Positions 1-11,624 of a stretch of 43,877 nt of DNA are shown piece after piece. The notes beneath the pieces were generated by a model. The model had not been told where the DNA came from. It was given only the letters and a program-made list of their open reading frames with translations, and made no database searches. Every line of letters begins with the position of its first letter. Position 1 is the first letter of the stretch. Origin of the DNA: Conidiobolus incongruus B7586. Its lineage: Eukaryota; Entomophthoromycota; Entomophthoromycetes; Entomophthorales; Conidiobolaceae. Both the position numbers and the translations under genes were made by a program. The stretch lies in the NCBI GenBank assembly GCA_000697335.1, contig JNEM01014482.1, positions 1 through 43,877 of the forward strand, in the 5' to 3' direction.

Positions 1-2469
1 ATTAATAAAAATTAATTAAATATAACTTTTTTAAATAAAATTTTATAATCAAATAATAGAATATATTAATAAAATATAAGAATTAATCTTTAAATAATAA
101 TGAATAGATATTTAAAATAAAATAACGATATATATATAGTAGTTATTAAAATAATATATAGTGTTTTTAAATATAAAATAAATATTATTATATAGTTATA
201 TATTAATTTTATAAAGTAAGTTAATTTGGAAAAAATAATAAATATAGAATATAGTATATAATTAATTGACTATATAATAACTTAAATAATACATATTATT
301 TTGAGTAAATAAATAATTTTAATAATAAAGAATAATTTAAAAAATAAACCTTAACTAATTAATCAAATATAAAATATTATCTTAAATTAAATAATATTAT
401 ATTTAAAAATTAAAATAATCATTATTTCAAATTTTTATATTTTTGACTTAATTTTATATAAATATAGAATTAAAATATAAATTATATAAAAGAATCAAAA
501 TTATATATTATATAAATTATTTTACTATATTTAACCTTGTCAAAATATTTTAAAATAGCCAAATTTCACCTTAATGAGAGATAAAATAAATCAAAACAAT
601 CAAATACTAATCTAATATTACTAATATCTTGATTTATTAATTAATTTATATAAATTATAAAATATATAATAGTATTCTTCATACCACAAATACTATAGAA
701 TTTTTATCTCATAAAAATTAAGAAATCCAAATCATATTAAAATTCAATTATTATTTTCCTTTATAATGTAATTAAATAAAGCTATGAATAATGTTATCTT
801 TATATCATTAATATATTTATAAATTCAATATCAATAGTTGTAATCAATATACCATAATCTATCCAATTTTGATTTAATTTATTAATCATTGACAAATTTC
901 AAATTAATAATATGATTATAAAATTAGTTTCTTATTGTGAGACTATCTTTGATACGTTGTGATTTTAATAGAGCAATTTAGACTATTGAGTTGACACGTT
1001 AGTATTATTATTAATATGTAATACGTAAACCAAGTATTTTTATAGTTTTATACCAAATACAATATAATCATCCTATCTTAATTCTATATTTTTTTATCAA
1101 TAAAATATGTAATAATTATCAGTGTAATTATTTTATTTATTAAAAAGAATTGAATGTAATTAATTTTATCATTATTTTCTGAAAAATTATTAAACAGATT
1201 TGTAATTTATGGAATTGATGATCAAATATCATACTTTTTGGGTATACTATAGCTAATTACTAATTATAATAGTTAATAAAAAATATATTCAGCAGTTTTA
1301 TATAATATTGAATGAATTAGAATGTAATGCTATTGCTACAAAGTCATTAAAAAATTATTCAACTTAAATAGAATAAAATTGAAAATGCCAAATATTGAAT
1401 AAAAATTCATTATCTTCTATTCTACTAAATAATATTAAAAAGGTTTATATTTTGGCTTTTATAGACTGTAATGTAATATCAATTTAATTTAATTTAATCT
1501 TTAACTTAATATTGAGCAATAAAGAGAATTAATTAGATATTTAAACATATTAGCTCAATATATTATGTTTCAACTTGTCACCAATTCAAAGAATATTAAT
1601 AATAAATTCGCACACTATAAAATATAATAAATATTTTATAAGAGAAATAAAATTTTGATTAATAGATTAATATATAATAGTTGAAATCCAAAAAATGATT
1701 TAATTGAAACATTAAAGATGCTGTAATAAGTGTTTTTATATTTTATGCATAAGGGTTTATTATAATAAATATCTAGTTTTAGCATTAATCAATGATACCA
1801 ATAAGATTAGATTTTGGTAATATTTATTAAGGTTATATCTTAATTGCAATATTCAAAATTTATTAAGTATACAAATTTGTTACTTTAATTTGAGTATTTG
1901 ACCTTATTTGAATTTTGAATATTTGATCAAATTTTTTATTATGATAATTTAATATTATTATTATTATTATTATTCATATAAGATAATCATTTATTAATTA
2001 TTAAATTATTTTTTTATAATATTGATATTAAACCAAAATACTTGAAAATATAATTAAAATCATTCGATTTATAAAGAACTTTTACATTTATATATATGAA
2101 GTCAATTTATTACTTTTGGTCTATAATTTTTAAGTTTCATTTTAATATTTATTTAGCAATTTTAATGTTATTTTATTGGTTATATTTATTATTGTTTGTC
2201 ATATCAATGCTTTTATTAATATTTTAAAGGATAAATTTGATTATAACATTCCATCTAATAATTTGTTTTCATCCTCATTTTTCTAATCAATTTCCACCTA
2301 TCAAACATAACCTCAAACATTACAAAAATAAAAGAATCACTTTTATCAATTAATTTATTGAAATATTATTGAATATTTATAAAAATTCTAGCATATATTA
2401 CCCAAAATAAATTCCTAGCTTTTATAGATATAGCATCAATAATTTCAATCTAAATTAATAATCAATATT
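1..2469. other. AT-rich gene-free flank
   Basis: No open frame with recognisable protein features was found on either strand. The first 540 bases are almost pure A/T. A short ATT microsatellite lies at about 1951-1973. I see no homology to the far side of the right arm, so the duplication appears to end near 2470. Confidence 0.6.
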
Positions 2470-2697
2470 AAAACATAAAATAAAAATAGTTTTATTGGAA
2501 TTGATTCCTGCAAAAACGTGAATTCGACTATGTAGCCATATAGAATTGAACATTTTTGGAACTAAGAGTGATGTTGATATATCAATATATATTATATATC
2601 GTGGTTATTGTGGTATGATGATATCAAACTATTCAAAAGATAATGTAATATATGATAAAACAATTATAAACTAATACACGGGTTGGGAAGAATAATA

Positions 2698-3681
2698 TTA
2701 CAGGTCCAAGTCATCGGCCATCATATTGGAAGTGAGTGTGACTTTCTCACCAGGCTTGAAAGCTGGCATACCTAAATATGGACATGAGGCACATCTGAAA
2801 GCATCTCCCAAATAGCACTAAAATCAATATAATTAGTAATGAATCATTGAATGAATTCAAAAGTATAACTTACATTGCCACATGATGAGGTAGGGGCAGC
2901 AGCTGAAGCGGCATTGGCTTGGGCTTCTTTTTTAGCTTCTTCCTGTTCGATTTCAGCAAGACCACAGGTGCAGTTCTTACAAGCTTTCTTTTTGACAACA
3001 CCATTACCAGGACCTATTAAATTAAAATACATGTTGATAAATAGAACGTAGGTTAATAATATGTAGCAATAACTTACGAGCTAAAGATTCCGAAGAAGGT
3101 TTAATTAAATCTTCTTCCTCCAACAAATCGTCTTCGTCCTCAATTTCGTTGTCGTCTGCCATCGTCCACAATTCCATCTTGGAAGTAAGGGTACCTGATT
3201 TTTCTTCGGATGATTTTTTAAACTTGAGAGAAAAAGTAGCTCCAGTTTGGTAATCGGGTTTAGTTCCCGAAATTAAAACTAGATTTGAGGTGGATTTTTC
3301 AACTTTCTGTGTGGATAAGGAGCTGAATCCAATTAGTTTGAGATCTGCTTCAACATCGCTGAGGTTGTGGACGGAATTGCTGTCAACTAAATAGTACAAT
3401 TGACCATTAGGCTTCAAACTGGCATATAGTTTAGAAGTTAATAAGCTGGGCAAATTGGCTAAATGAGCTGGGAGAGAAGTCAAGAAGATGGTGGTGTATT
3501 TTTCATTGGCGAAATCTAAATCACTAGCACGTTCGGCAGCTTCAAATTGAAAGTTATCTTCACTGACCAAGGTCAATAATTGAGTACGAATAGAATTCAA
3601 AACCTCGGGATTAGTATCCTTGGAGGCAAAGAATAAAATATTAGAGATTTGAGAATGATTCAAATAATTTTTGATTTCCAT
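2698..3681 (-). CDS. DRE2: Anamorsin / Dre2, cytosolic Fe-S assembly protein (left copy)
   Basis: Dre2 (human CIAPIN1) works with the diflavin reductase Tah18 to pass electrons to cytosolic iron-sulfur cluster assembly. The gene has three exons on the minus strand: 3681-3078, 3013-2874 and 2817-2698, encoding 287 residues. An in-frame ATG one codon upstream (3684) is absent from the right copy, so 3681 is preferred. The N-terminal half is the methyltransferase-like domain. An acidic linker rich in Glu and Asp (about residues 176-191) follows, then the cysteine motifs CKNCTC (213-218) and [15 protein letters not shown] (246-260), the second being the canonical CX2CX7CX2C. The first cysteine expected upstream of CKNCTC is missing. 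The protein differs from the right copy at about 12 residues and looks functional. Confidence 0.94.
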
Positions 3682-3769
3682 CATATCAGTTAATATTTAG
3701 TTAGTATATTAATCAAATTTATTGAAAAGGGTTATATGAAGGGATTTTATATTCATTTGACAACCACAG

Positions 3770-3826
3770 TTTGATTACTAATTAAAATAAATAAGTGGAT
3801 ATAAGATTTATGGGATGATTAGATAA
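3770..3826 (-). promoter_or_regulatory. Conserved DRE2 promoter block (left copy)
   Basis: This 57-bp block, 90-145 bp upstream of the DRE2 start, matches the right-arm block at 37769-37825 with one mismatch. It contains TTATCTAATC and a conserved CCCATAAATC. Just upstream, both arms also keep a pair of GATA motifs and a CATATG palindrome. The conservation is seen directly; a regulatory role, for example for GATA factors, is inferred. Confidence 0.5.
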
Positions 3827-4938
3827 CACAAATGATCATATGTGATTATGTTGATAAAGATAAAAATGATTAATCATATGATTAAAATCTATCATATATA
3901 TACATATATATATGTATCTAAAAATATTTATTAATTCCTTAGATAAGCATAACACATGATATTTTCAACAGTTAAAATACTATTTAAATTATCAAAAGTT
4001 TGTGAATGAACAAAGTATTATTCTAAAACTTGCAATATTTCAACATAATTTGTGAAATAAAAATCAAAACAAATTTTGAATTGATTAATTAGTAAATTTG
4101 GAAGAGTTAATTTGATAATTAATCACTTAAAAAATATCAAAATTCTTTAAATTATTTTTTGGTATCTTACTATATTTTAATATTAGCTAAATTTTCAGTT
4201 TGGAATATTACAAGATTATATCAATATACAATAAAAATAGATTAATGTTTAATAATTTGTTGCTTTTTAAATAACCATTATATCAAGTAATTGAATTTGA
4301 TTTTCCATCAAATTTGGTGATAATGATAACACCATCTTGGGTTTAATATATATTATTAAATATCATTTTTACTTAATATAAGAATTAAGGACAATTTTAA
4401 TATTTAATATTATAATTATTAATAGTAAGATAGCTTATGTTAATTTTAACATATATTAAAATAAATTTTAATTGCGATATCCAGATTCTGATTAAATTAT
4501 TTTTTACTAAGTAATTATATCAAAAACAAAACTTTGAATATATATTGAATTCAAATTTATACAGTTGTTAAAGGGTGAAAATCTAACTATTTTGGCGTTA
4601 ATATATAATAAATATTAATTACAGCAATATATTTACGAATTTGATATAGGGAAATATAAGCCAACAACAACCAAGGATCCAATCAATTCTAATTTACTTA
4701 TAACTTTTGGACCAAGAATTCTGATACATGACAATCTACTCAAGAAAAATTCCAATTTAAAAAGTTTACGTGATAATTCTTTGTTAAAATTTAATTTTAC
4801 AAGCATTCATATCAAATAATTTTAGTAATCAATGAAACCAAATAAAATAAATAATTTCAAAATCAAATTTGGGAAACAATAATTATACTTATTTTAAGGA
4901 TATTATGCTCTAGTTTTCAATATTATCCCGATACTATA
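3827..4938. other. DRE2-arrestin intergenic region (left arm)
   Basis: This is the divergent intergenic interval between the DRE2 promoter and the arrestin pseudogene. It is AT-rich, aligns in patches with 36672-37768 of the right arm, and shows no coding potential. Confidence 0.6.
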
Positions 4939-5057
4939 ATGAATTACCTCGTCTTGATTGTAATTGCCAATTCGAAATATCTCCCCAAATTGACGAATTA
5001 ATTATTTCATATAACAACCATAATCTTCGACTGTCAATTACAATTAAATTAAGATTA

Positions 5058-5099
<42 letters not shown>

Positions 5100-6020
5100 T
5101 TAATTCTATAATTGTTCTATTCAATTAATTGGTGTAATAAATGTTTTGAATTATAGGATAGGTTCTTGGAATGAGATCCCCATTATAATTAGTGAATTGA
5201 TACATACTAAATCGATTGTTATGAATGTGAGAAAGAGACGAAAGAGTGGGATATCGAAATGAGGGTATCCTGCAATATTCCATTCTCCATAAAAACTGAA
5301 AAAATGCACTTAAGTTATTTGATTCGAGCAGAATTGTATCAATCACCTAATGCCACATTTTTGAAAGTAAGTCACCCTTTGACTATCAAAGATTACTCGG
5401 AGCAAAGTTTAATGAGTTTTCGTCATTGATTGGATCCTTTCGAGTTTGGGGAGGCGGATCATTCTAACTTAAAATTCAGTTTAGTAGGATCAAAACGATG
5501 CTTCTATAAAGTGCAAAAATATAAAGTAAAATTTGAATTTTCAATATGATCAATGCAAATTGGTATCAATTGAAGTGAGTTTAGTACAATTATTTACAAT
5601 CATTCAATGTTTGGCGAATTGTTCACTCCCTCCGAGTTGGCTGGCCTTAAGGAAGCAAATTATTGACCCAATCGAGTTTGAAGAGAATGGCAGGCTGTCT
5701 CGATCCATTGAGTTTCGAATCAATGTCTATGAAAATGGTACAAGCGATATTATTTACCTTCGTCGACGAACAATACATTCCAAATTTATCATTACATCCA
5801 AATCAAATCGAAATATGAAGATATTCAAGGGAACCAGAAGAACTACAACAATCAATTCCCTATCAAAATCATTGCCATAAATAGTAATTTTATGACGAGT
5901 GGTATGAGTTTGGAAGAAAATGATAGTGCTTATAAAGATGAATTACTTCATTATTGTCAGGACCAATTAATAGAAATTGATAGTTATAACGATTGTCCAT
6001 TGCCACCTGCTTATACATAA
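4939..6020 (+). pseudogene. Alpha-arrestin pseudogene (left copy)
   Basis: This is the decayed partner of the intact arrestin at 35580-36671. Compared with it, the 5' part has lost about 28 nt soon after the ATG. An AAT microsatellite (about 5060-5099) replaces part of the N-terminal domain. A tryptophan codon has become TGA at 5427-5429. A single C is missing near 5755, which shifts the frame in the C-terminal domain. A 115-residue fragment (5533-5880) remains open only because it lies between lesions. The last codons still spell a PPAY motif like that of the intact copy. Tail-to-tail with QCR7. The lesions make a normal product very unlikely. Confidence 0.9.
5060..5099. repeat. (AAT)n microsatellite
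   Basis: About 13 AAT units interrupt the arrestin pseudogene at the point where the right copy reads a short Asn/Gly-coding stretch. The expansion is absent from the right arm, so it arose after the duplication. Confidence 0.9.
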
Positions 6021-6319
6021 TTGATTTTTATAATTATGTTTTGAGCATTAAATAAAGCAAATTTCCTTATGATATATATAATATAAACATATACGAAATC
6101 AATTAGAATTATAATACAAAGTAGTCTAGAGTATAATATTAGTCAATAATATATTCACAATTGACAATTTCGGATTAGATTGAGATTGTCACTTTTCAAG
6201 ATTAAATTTGAAAATCGGATGGAACTAAATAAAAGAATGATGGTTAATAAAATAACAAAAAGTGTTTAAACAATTTGAATTTTATTAAACTAGATTGCCT
6301 TCGAGTGGGAATCTTTAAA

Positions 6320-6676
6320 TTATTTCTTTGATAAAGCGTTAAATTCGTCTCTTTCCTTAAATTCTAATTCGACTTGTTTAATAATAGGTAACAAGTAAGA
6401 AATATCTTCCTCAGGCTTAATCCATTCTTCCTTAGGGAGTTCGGAGTGAGATAAACTACACTGGAAAGCTCTACGAATACGAAAAGCTCTAGCATCGAGT
6501 TCTTTGGCAGGTAAACGACGGAGAGCTTCTTGAACAACATCGTTTTCTTCGGAAATTAAATCATCGTATCTTAAACCGACTTTACGGTAACCAGCGATAT
6601 CGGGATAAATTTTAACGATAGGGTTGAAGATAGCAGATAAGAACTTGGAATTTCTAACGTAAGGAGCTAAACTCAT
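6320..6676 (-). CDS. QCR7: Ubiquinol-cytochrome c reductase subunit 7 (left copy)
   Basis: Qcr7 (mammalian UQCRB, about 14 kDa) is a small matrix-side subunit of mitochondrial complex III, needed to assemble cytochrome b. The single-exon gene encodes 118 residues, close to the yeast length of 127. Family signatures are AGYRKVGLRYDDLISEE near the middle, ALRRLP, the run of arginines in AFRIRRAFQ, and LPKEEWIKPEEDISYLLP towards the C-terminus. The start MSLAPYV agrees with the right copy, and a TATA-like box lies about 80 bp upstream. The protein is identical to the right-arm copy although the DNA differs at 16 positions, all synonymous. No targeting presequence is obvious, as is usual for this subunit. 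Confidence 0.96.
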   Translation of the reverse strand: MSLAPYVRNSKFLSAIFNPIVKIYPDIAGYRKVGLRYDDLISEENDVVQEALRRLPAKELDARAFRIRRAFQCSLSHSELPKEEWIKPEEDISYLLPIIKQVELEFKERDEFNALSKK

Positions 6677-7510
6677 ATTTAATTGTTTATCTTTTGATTT
6701 AATTGAATTTTTTTCTCTTCAATTGAAATTCTATTTGAAAATCAGACATGTATCCTTATATATTAAAATTAAATTTTATGGGATTGAGAATATTCTATAT
6801 ATGATAATTTGAGTGAACGATTAGATTAGATCATGAGGTGATAAATTTACATTTTTGGTAATTTTCTATTTGATAATATACTATTCTTTATCTTTGTATT
6901 TTAATCAATAGAATACTTTATTTGAAAGGATATCATTATTTCAATTGAAAAATATATAAATTTCATAAAATACAATATTATTGGAGATTACTATTCGAAT
7001 CTCATCTATTAATATCTGAGGATTATTAATCTCAATTCTTCAAATTCTTCAAATATTTTTACATCTATCAGATGATATTGATAGATTATTAACAATGATT
7101 ATTTTAAAAATCAACATTCTTATATTTAAAAAAATATGGCTATTATTATACAAATTTTATATTTTAAATTTTAAATTAATAATGATAACATTATTAGTCT
7201 TTATATTGATCATAAAACGTTGTAAGCTTTCTTTAGTTAAAATTATTATTAGTTGAAGAAATGCGTGTCCCTAATGGTATTATTGTTTGAGAATTATATA
7301 TATTTAGGATATGAAAGCATGGATGAATATAATGTCAAATATAAATGGAATTTATAATATGGTAGATATTATTTATTATTTTAATATTTAGCACCAAATT
7401 AATGTATGCAAAATTTTTAAATTTTTGAATTACATTTTCAAACTGTCAAAATACACTATTGAATTTTTTATATATATTAACCAAATATGTTTTCAAATAT
7501 TATGGCATGT
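6677..7510. other. QCR7 promoter / amidohydrolase 3' intergenic region (left arm)
   Basis: This stretch aligns with 34162-34949 of the right arm. The half nearest QCR7 is well conserved; the remainder is AT-rich with no gene. Confidence 0.6.
6754..6762 (-). promoter_or_regulatory. TATA-like box of QCR7 (left copy)
   Basis: TATATAAGG on the minus strand lies about 80 bp before the QCR7 ATG. It is kept at the same place in the right copy (34866-34874) within a generally conserved promoter. Confidence 0.5.
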
Positions 7511-10500
7511 TAACCAAAAAAATGTAATCATTTTGAGCTTAAGCAATGGGGGTACTCTCTTTTGTTCAGGCCAAAGTTGATCTAAGGTGTAAGCATCATA
7601 CAGGAATCCATTAATAGGAATGAGAAATATTTCTAAGATATTTAAGATCCTCTAAAGGAGATATCTTTGCAGAATATATAATAAAATCATCAAGTTTTCC
7701 CTTTTCTGAAGATCTTAAATCCTTCTACCCGAGAATTTTAGCAATATTCTTTGTGGCTACTTGTAACGCTAGATAGTTGGTCATTCCATTCATCGACAAC
7801 ATTCAAAGCTTTTAGATGTATCCAATACCCTGTGTTCCGCTATGGGTACTTGGATTGACTAAAACATTGCAAAGAGTTAGATTGATCATTGTTTGACTGA
7901 TCTCGAGGAAAACATACTCTCTCTTATCCGTCAAACTTCTACCAAAAGTATCTCCTTTCAATTCTCGCAACGGATGGCGTTGGCGCAATTTCGAATCTTC
8001 TCATACATTATAAGACTGATATCAATAAATTTCACCTACAACGCCTATTAAAGCTTACAACGAGTTCAGAGGTAGCTGTAGTTCCAAATTTTCCAAATAG
8101 AATTCTGAGACATTCATAGAAGATATCAACTGAAATGACATGCTCAATTGTTGTACGTCCATCAATGATTTGATTGACATTCCAAGAAAATTGCATACCT
8201 CCCTCTGGAACAACTAACATACCTAGTTCTCGAGCTGCTTGCAAAATCATTTGGCGTGAATATCGAGAAGACTGATTATATGACTTTGCTGAGAATCCAC
8301 CATAAGATTTGAGAAGTCTTAAAATGGATTTAGCATTTTCATAGTTATTAACTTCCACACCTCCACTATCAGCAGCCCCATATAAAATGGTTCCTGTAGT
8401 GAAAATTCTAGGCGCTAGAAGACGACCAGAACGAACAAGTTCTTGCTCAACAAACCCTCGAACAGTGTCATAGGAAGGATTGTTCATTGCTGTTACTCCA
8501 AACGTTGAGGCTAGTTGATGCTGCCAATGGGATCACACAGAAAAGCCAAAACCTTCCCAGTGAGCGTGTTGACCCATAAGACTTGGTAACATAGTACTAC
8601 CATTCAGGTTTATCACTTTGGCGTCGTCTGGAATGGATATACCGCTGGCTTCAGCAATTGCTAATATCTTGTTGTTCTGTATTACTAAACTTTCTAATTG
8701 TATCAAATCTTTATTTTAGTCACCAGTCCGCATTGTCACCATTATAGCATTATCCAAAACTAATATCTTATCAGAAGGAGAACGAGAGATGGGCACTTTG
8801 ACAGATATATCATAGGATTTGAGTCACAGTTGAAAACATTCATAGCCAAAATATTGATCAAATTTAGAAATATATTCACATTTCGATCGAACTGTTGGTA
8901 TATGTACTTCAATTTGGATGCTATCTGTAAGATAGTATACATATTCACCTTCAGGGCCTGCTATTAATGAAGTTTGACCTTCATCTTTAGACATCTGATT
9001 AAATCTTCAGTTGAATTACCAGGTTTACTCCAATAAGTGATATTCATTTTAGCAGATGTAATATAAATCTGTCGATATTGGGGAAATGCAACAATTTTTC
9101 CATCTTGACTCAAAATTCCATCAGCAGATTATTTTCAACAATTCCTAAGACAGAAATTTTCTGCTTCCAAGTCGTATAGGAATGGATCGCCATACCCACC
9201 AATATCTAGTTGCTTATCGTCAGATGTAGATATGGCTCCGTTGGTCTCGTCAGGAATCAATAATTCTGTTGAATCTTTGATCACTTGATAGTTATCGTCA
9301 AGCTCTTCAATTCAAACGTCCAATTTAGCAGTACTAAACAAAGTAGTGCATATTTCATCGCCTATTTTCTTCGTAAAGGTGAATTTGTTGCCATTATATG
9401 ATACCGAAATGTAATTATATTTTCCTTTTGGGAGATCCAAAGCAGGTATCGCTCTGTTCTGCTTAATTTCGACAATTTCGATGATCGAAAGTTTGAGATA
9501 GTTCCATCATGATTGGATTATGATGTTATCTTTTGTAGGATGGAAGAAAGGTGCATAGCTATTATCCTTAGGATTTGTTAAATTTAATTTAATAGATTCT
9601 CTTGTTTTCAAATACTTGATATATGTTTGACCAGGAGCTTTTTATACAATTAGATCACCTTTGTGGCTGATGGCATAAAATTGTGTGGCTTTCCTATTGA
9701 ATGTGTCGCTATTGGATGTTTCAATCAAATCGTACTTATGCTTTACAGTTGAAGCCATACTCAAATCTATATCGACTTTAAAAGGGATAACAGTGATTGG
9801 TGAAGAGCCTAAAGGCACACAATTGATCTTTCCTCTAGTTCAAATTATGATATCAAAATAATTAGGTAGCTAAACGAATCTTGGACAAACTCTATTGGAA
9901 GCAAAATTTCCTTGATCATCTCTAAATAGACCATCTTGGATTATCGTTACATCACCTGATTCAAGATCTTTGACAATTGAATCCCATTTAACCTCCATTT
10001 TACGCACAAATGCAAACTTAATACCATCGCGAGAAGGGATAGAACGACCGGCTCGGCCTTCTAATTCAACTATTTTCAAAGTTTCTTCTTGCGATGTTAT
10101 GTTATAGCTGTATATATTGCAAATTCCAGGTTGTGGATTTTTGTCATAATGCCAAATATTTGCATTTTTATCATTAGTGGATAGCAGGCAATATCACCAG
10201 AACCGCTTGGAGTGAATATAGTTTCTTCAACGCCAATTTCAAAAATCTTCTTATCCAAAATAAGTTCTGGTGTGCTAATACTCTCTCCATTCAATTTATA
10301 TCGTTGAACAGTTCCTTCAGGGATTTATCGGTCTGAAGTAAACCACTTTACTGTAACAGTCTCTTGACCATTGGACGACATCGATCATTTGCTACCTAAC
10401 TATAAACCTCATCTGCAATTTGACGATTTGATTTAACTTGTCTATTCATGGCTCATAAATTGTCAATTCTACTGATATCATCAGCATACAATATACTTTT

Positions 10501-10932
10501 GCTGGTGGGGGAACATTTAGACTGAATTTCCAATGACAACCCTTCAATTAATTTCGCATCGCCTTCCTCAATAGGTATAGTATAGATTTCTCCAAGCAAA
10601 TAGAATGCGATTTCTTTGCCTTCGGAACTCACGTCTAAATTCATCCAAGTACCTTCATCCAACACAGCTTGCATTGCTCAGTTCAAAGTTTTTCCAATAT
10701 CCCAGTCCTTGGCCAAGGGTCTAAGTGGCCATGGATCTTCATTTGAATTTGTCAGACTGGAGCACTTTTCATTAGTACCAGGAGTTATATCTTTAAATAG
10801 GAAACGCGACCCCGGTAATTCATGATCTCCTTTTATATTATATCTCACAGTACTTACTAATGTACGTTTGAATCTGTGAGCCCAACAACAAGATATTAAA
10901 AAACAAAATATTACAATTTTTATTGATTTCAT
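7511..10932 (-). pseudogene. Secreted PD40-amidohydrolase pseudogene (left copy)
   Basis: This is the broken partner of the intact 1144-residue gene at 30727-34161. Homology covers the whole length, from the signal peptide (ATG at 10932) to the C-terminal tail near 7515. At least eight stops or frame changes are visible. Examples are a TGA at 10677-10679 where the right copy has CGA, a TGA for Trp in the propeller near 10450, and a TAG for Trp near 9870. The HAH metal-binding segment survives, but an Arg codon just after it is also a TGA. Several stops are simple C:G to T:A transitions. The longest open fragments are 8032-8487 (151 codons, metal-site region) and 10678-10932 (the N-terminus). 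No functional full-length protein can be expected. Confidence 0.95.
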
Positions 10933-11624
10933 TTATAATATTTTTTTTATTTTTCAACATATTAATTGGTTTTAAAACAAGCTATTCCAGTATATGAAAG
11001 TGTGCCTTTATTAATGAATATTTTCATACAATTAAATCGTGATATTATGATGAAAGTTATGATTTGGAGCTAATTCCACATTTATTCACACTAAAATTCG
11101 TTAATAAGTGTAATGATTATTGCCTTTTTTCGTCCAAGCAAAGAGGTATTCTTCTTAAATTGGATATCATGCTTTGTCCATTTTTATTATTGAATTGTAG
11201 TTGTTCTAAAGCTTGAATTTTTTTAATTTATTGAAATCATATCGACAAATGATTATCATGCATTTAATTTAAATATATACATTATTTTATTATTGATAAC
11301 GTTAATTCAAATAGAGAATTGCTAACTATAGAAGAGAGAAAATTATATACATCTCAATTTAAGTGGAATAATTTATTTTAATATTCTTGTCGAATATAAT
11401 ATTTTTGTATTAAATAAACATTTATTATTACTATCTGTGGAAATATTGTAACAAATCACAATAATGTAAAGTTTATATCATTTAAATAAAAAATGTGATA
11501 CTAGGTCACACAATATAATTGAAAATGAAATAAAATGGTTAATATTAGATAACAATCCATGAAAAATATTTATTTGAATAATACATATAGCAAACTAATC
11601 AGTTTTAAATAAATGAATGATAAA
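10933..11624. other. Amidohydrolase promoter / RPA1 3' intergenic region (left arm)
   Basis: The interval aligns with 30042-30726 of the right arm. The 100 bp before the amidohydrolase start are clearly alike in both arms, although this copy of the gene is dead. No gene was seen. Confidence 0.6.

Noticed and set aside
1-540. Possible telomere or centromere sequence at the left edge
   Set aside because: No TTAGGG-type or other regular tandem repeat; only irregular A/T-rich DNA.
8760-8948. Short minus-strand frame within the amidohydrolase pseudogene
   Set aside because: It is an out-of-frame reading of the degenerate propeller; the same shadow occurs in the intact copy.
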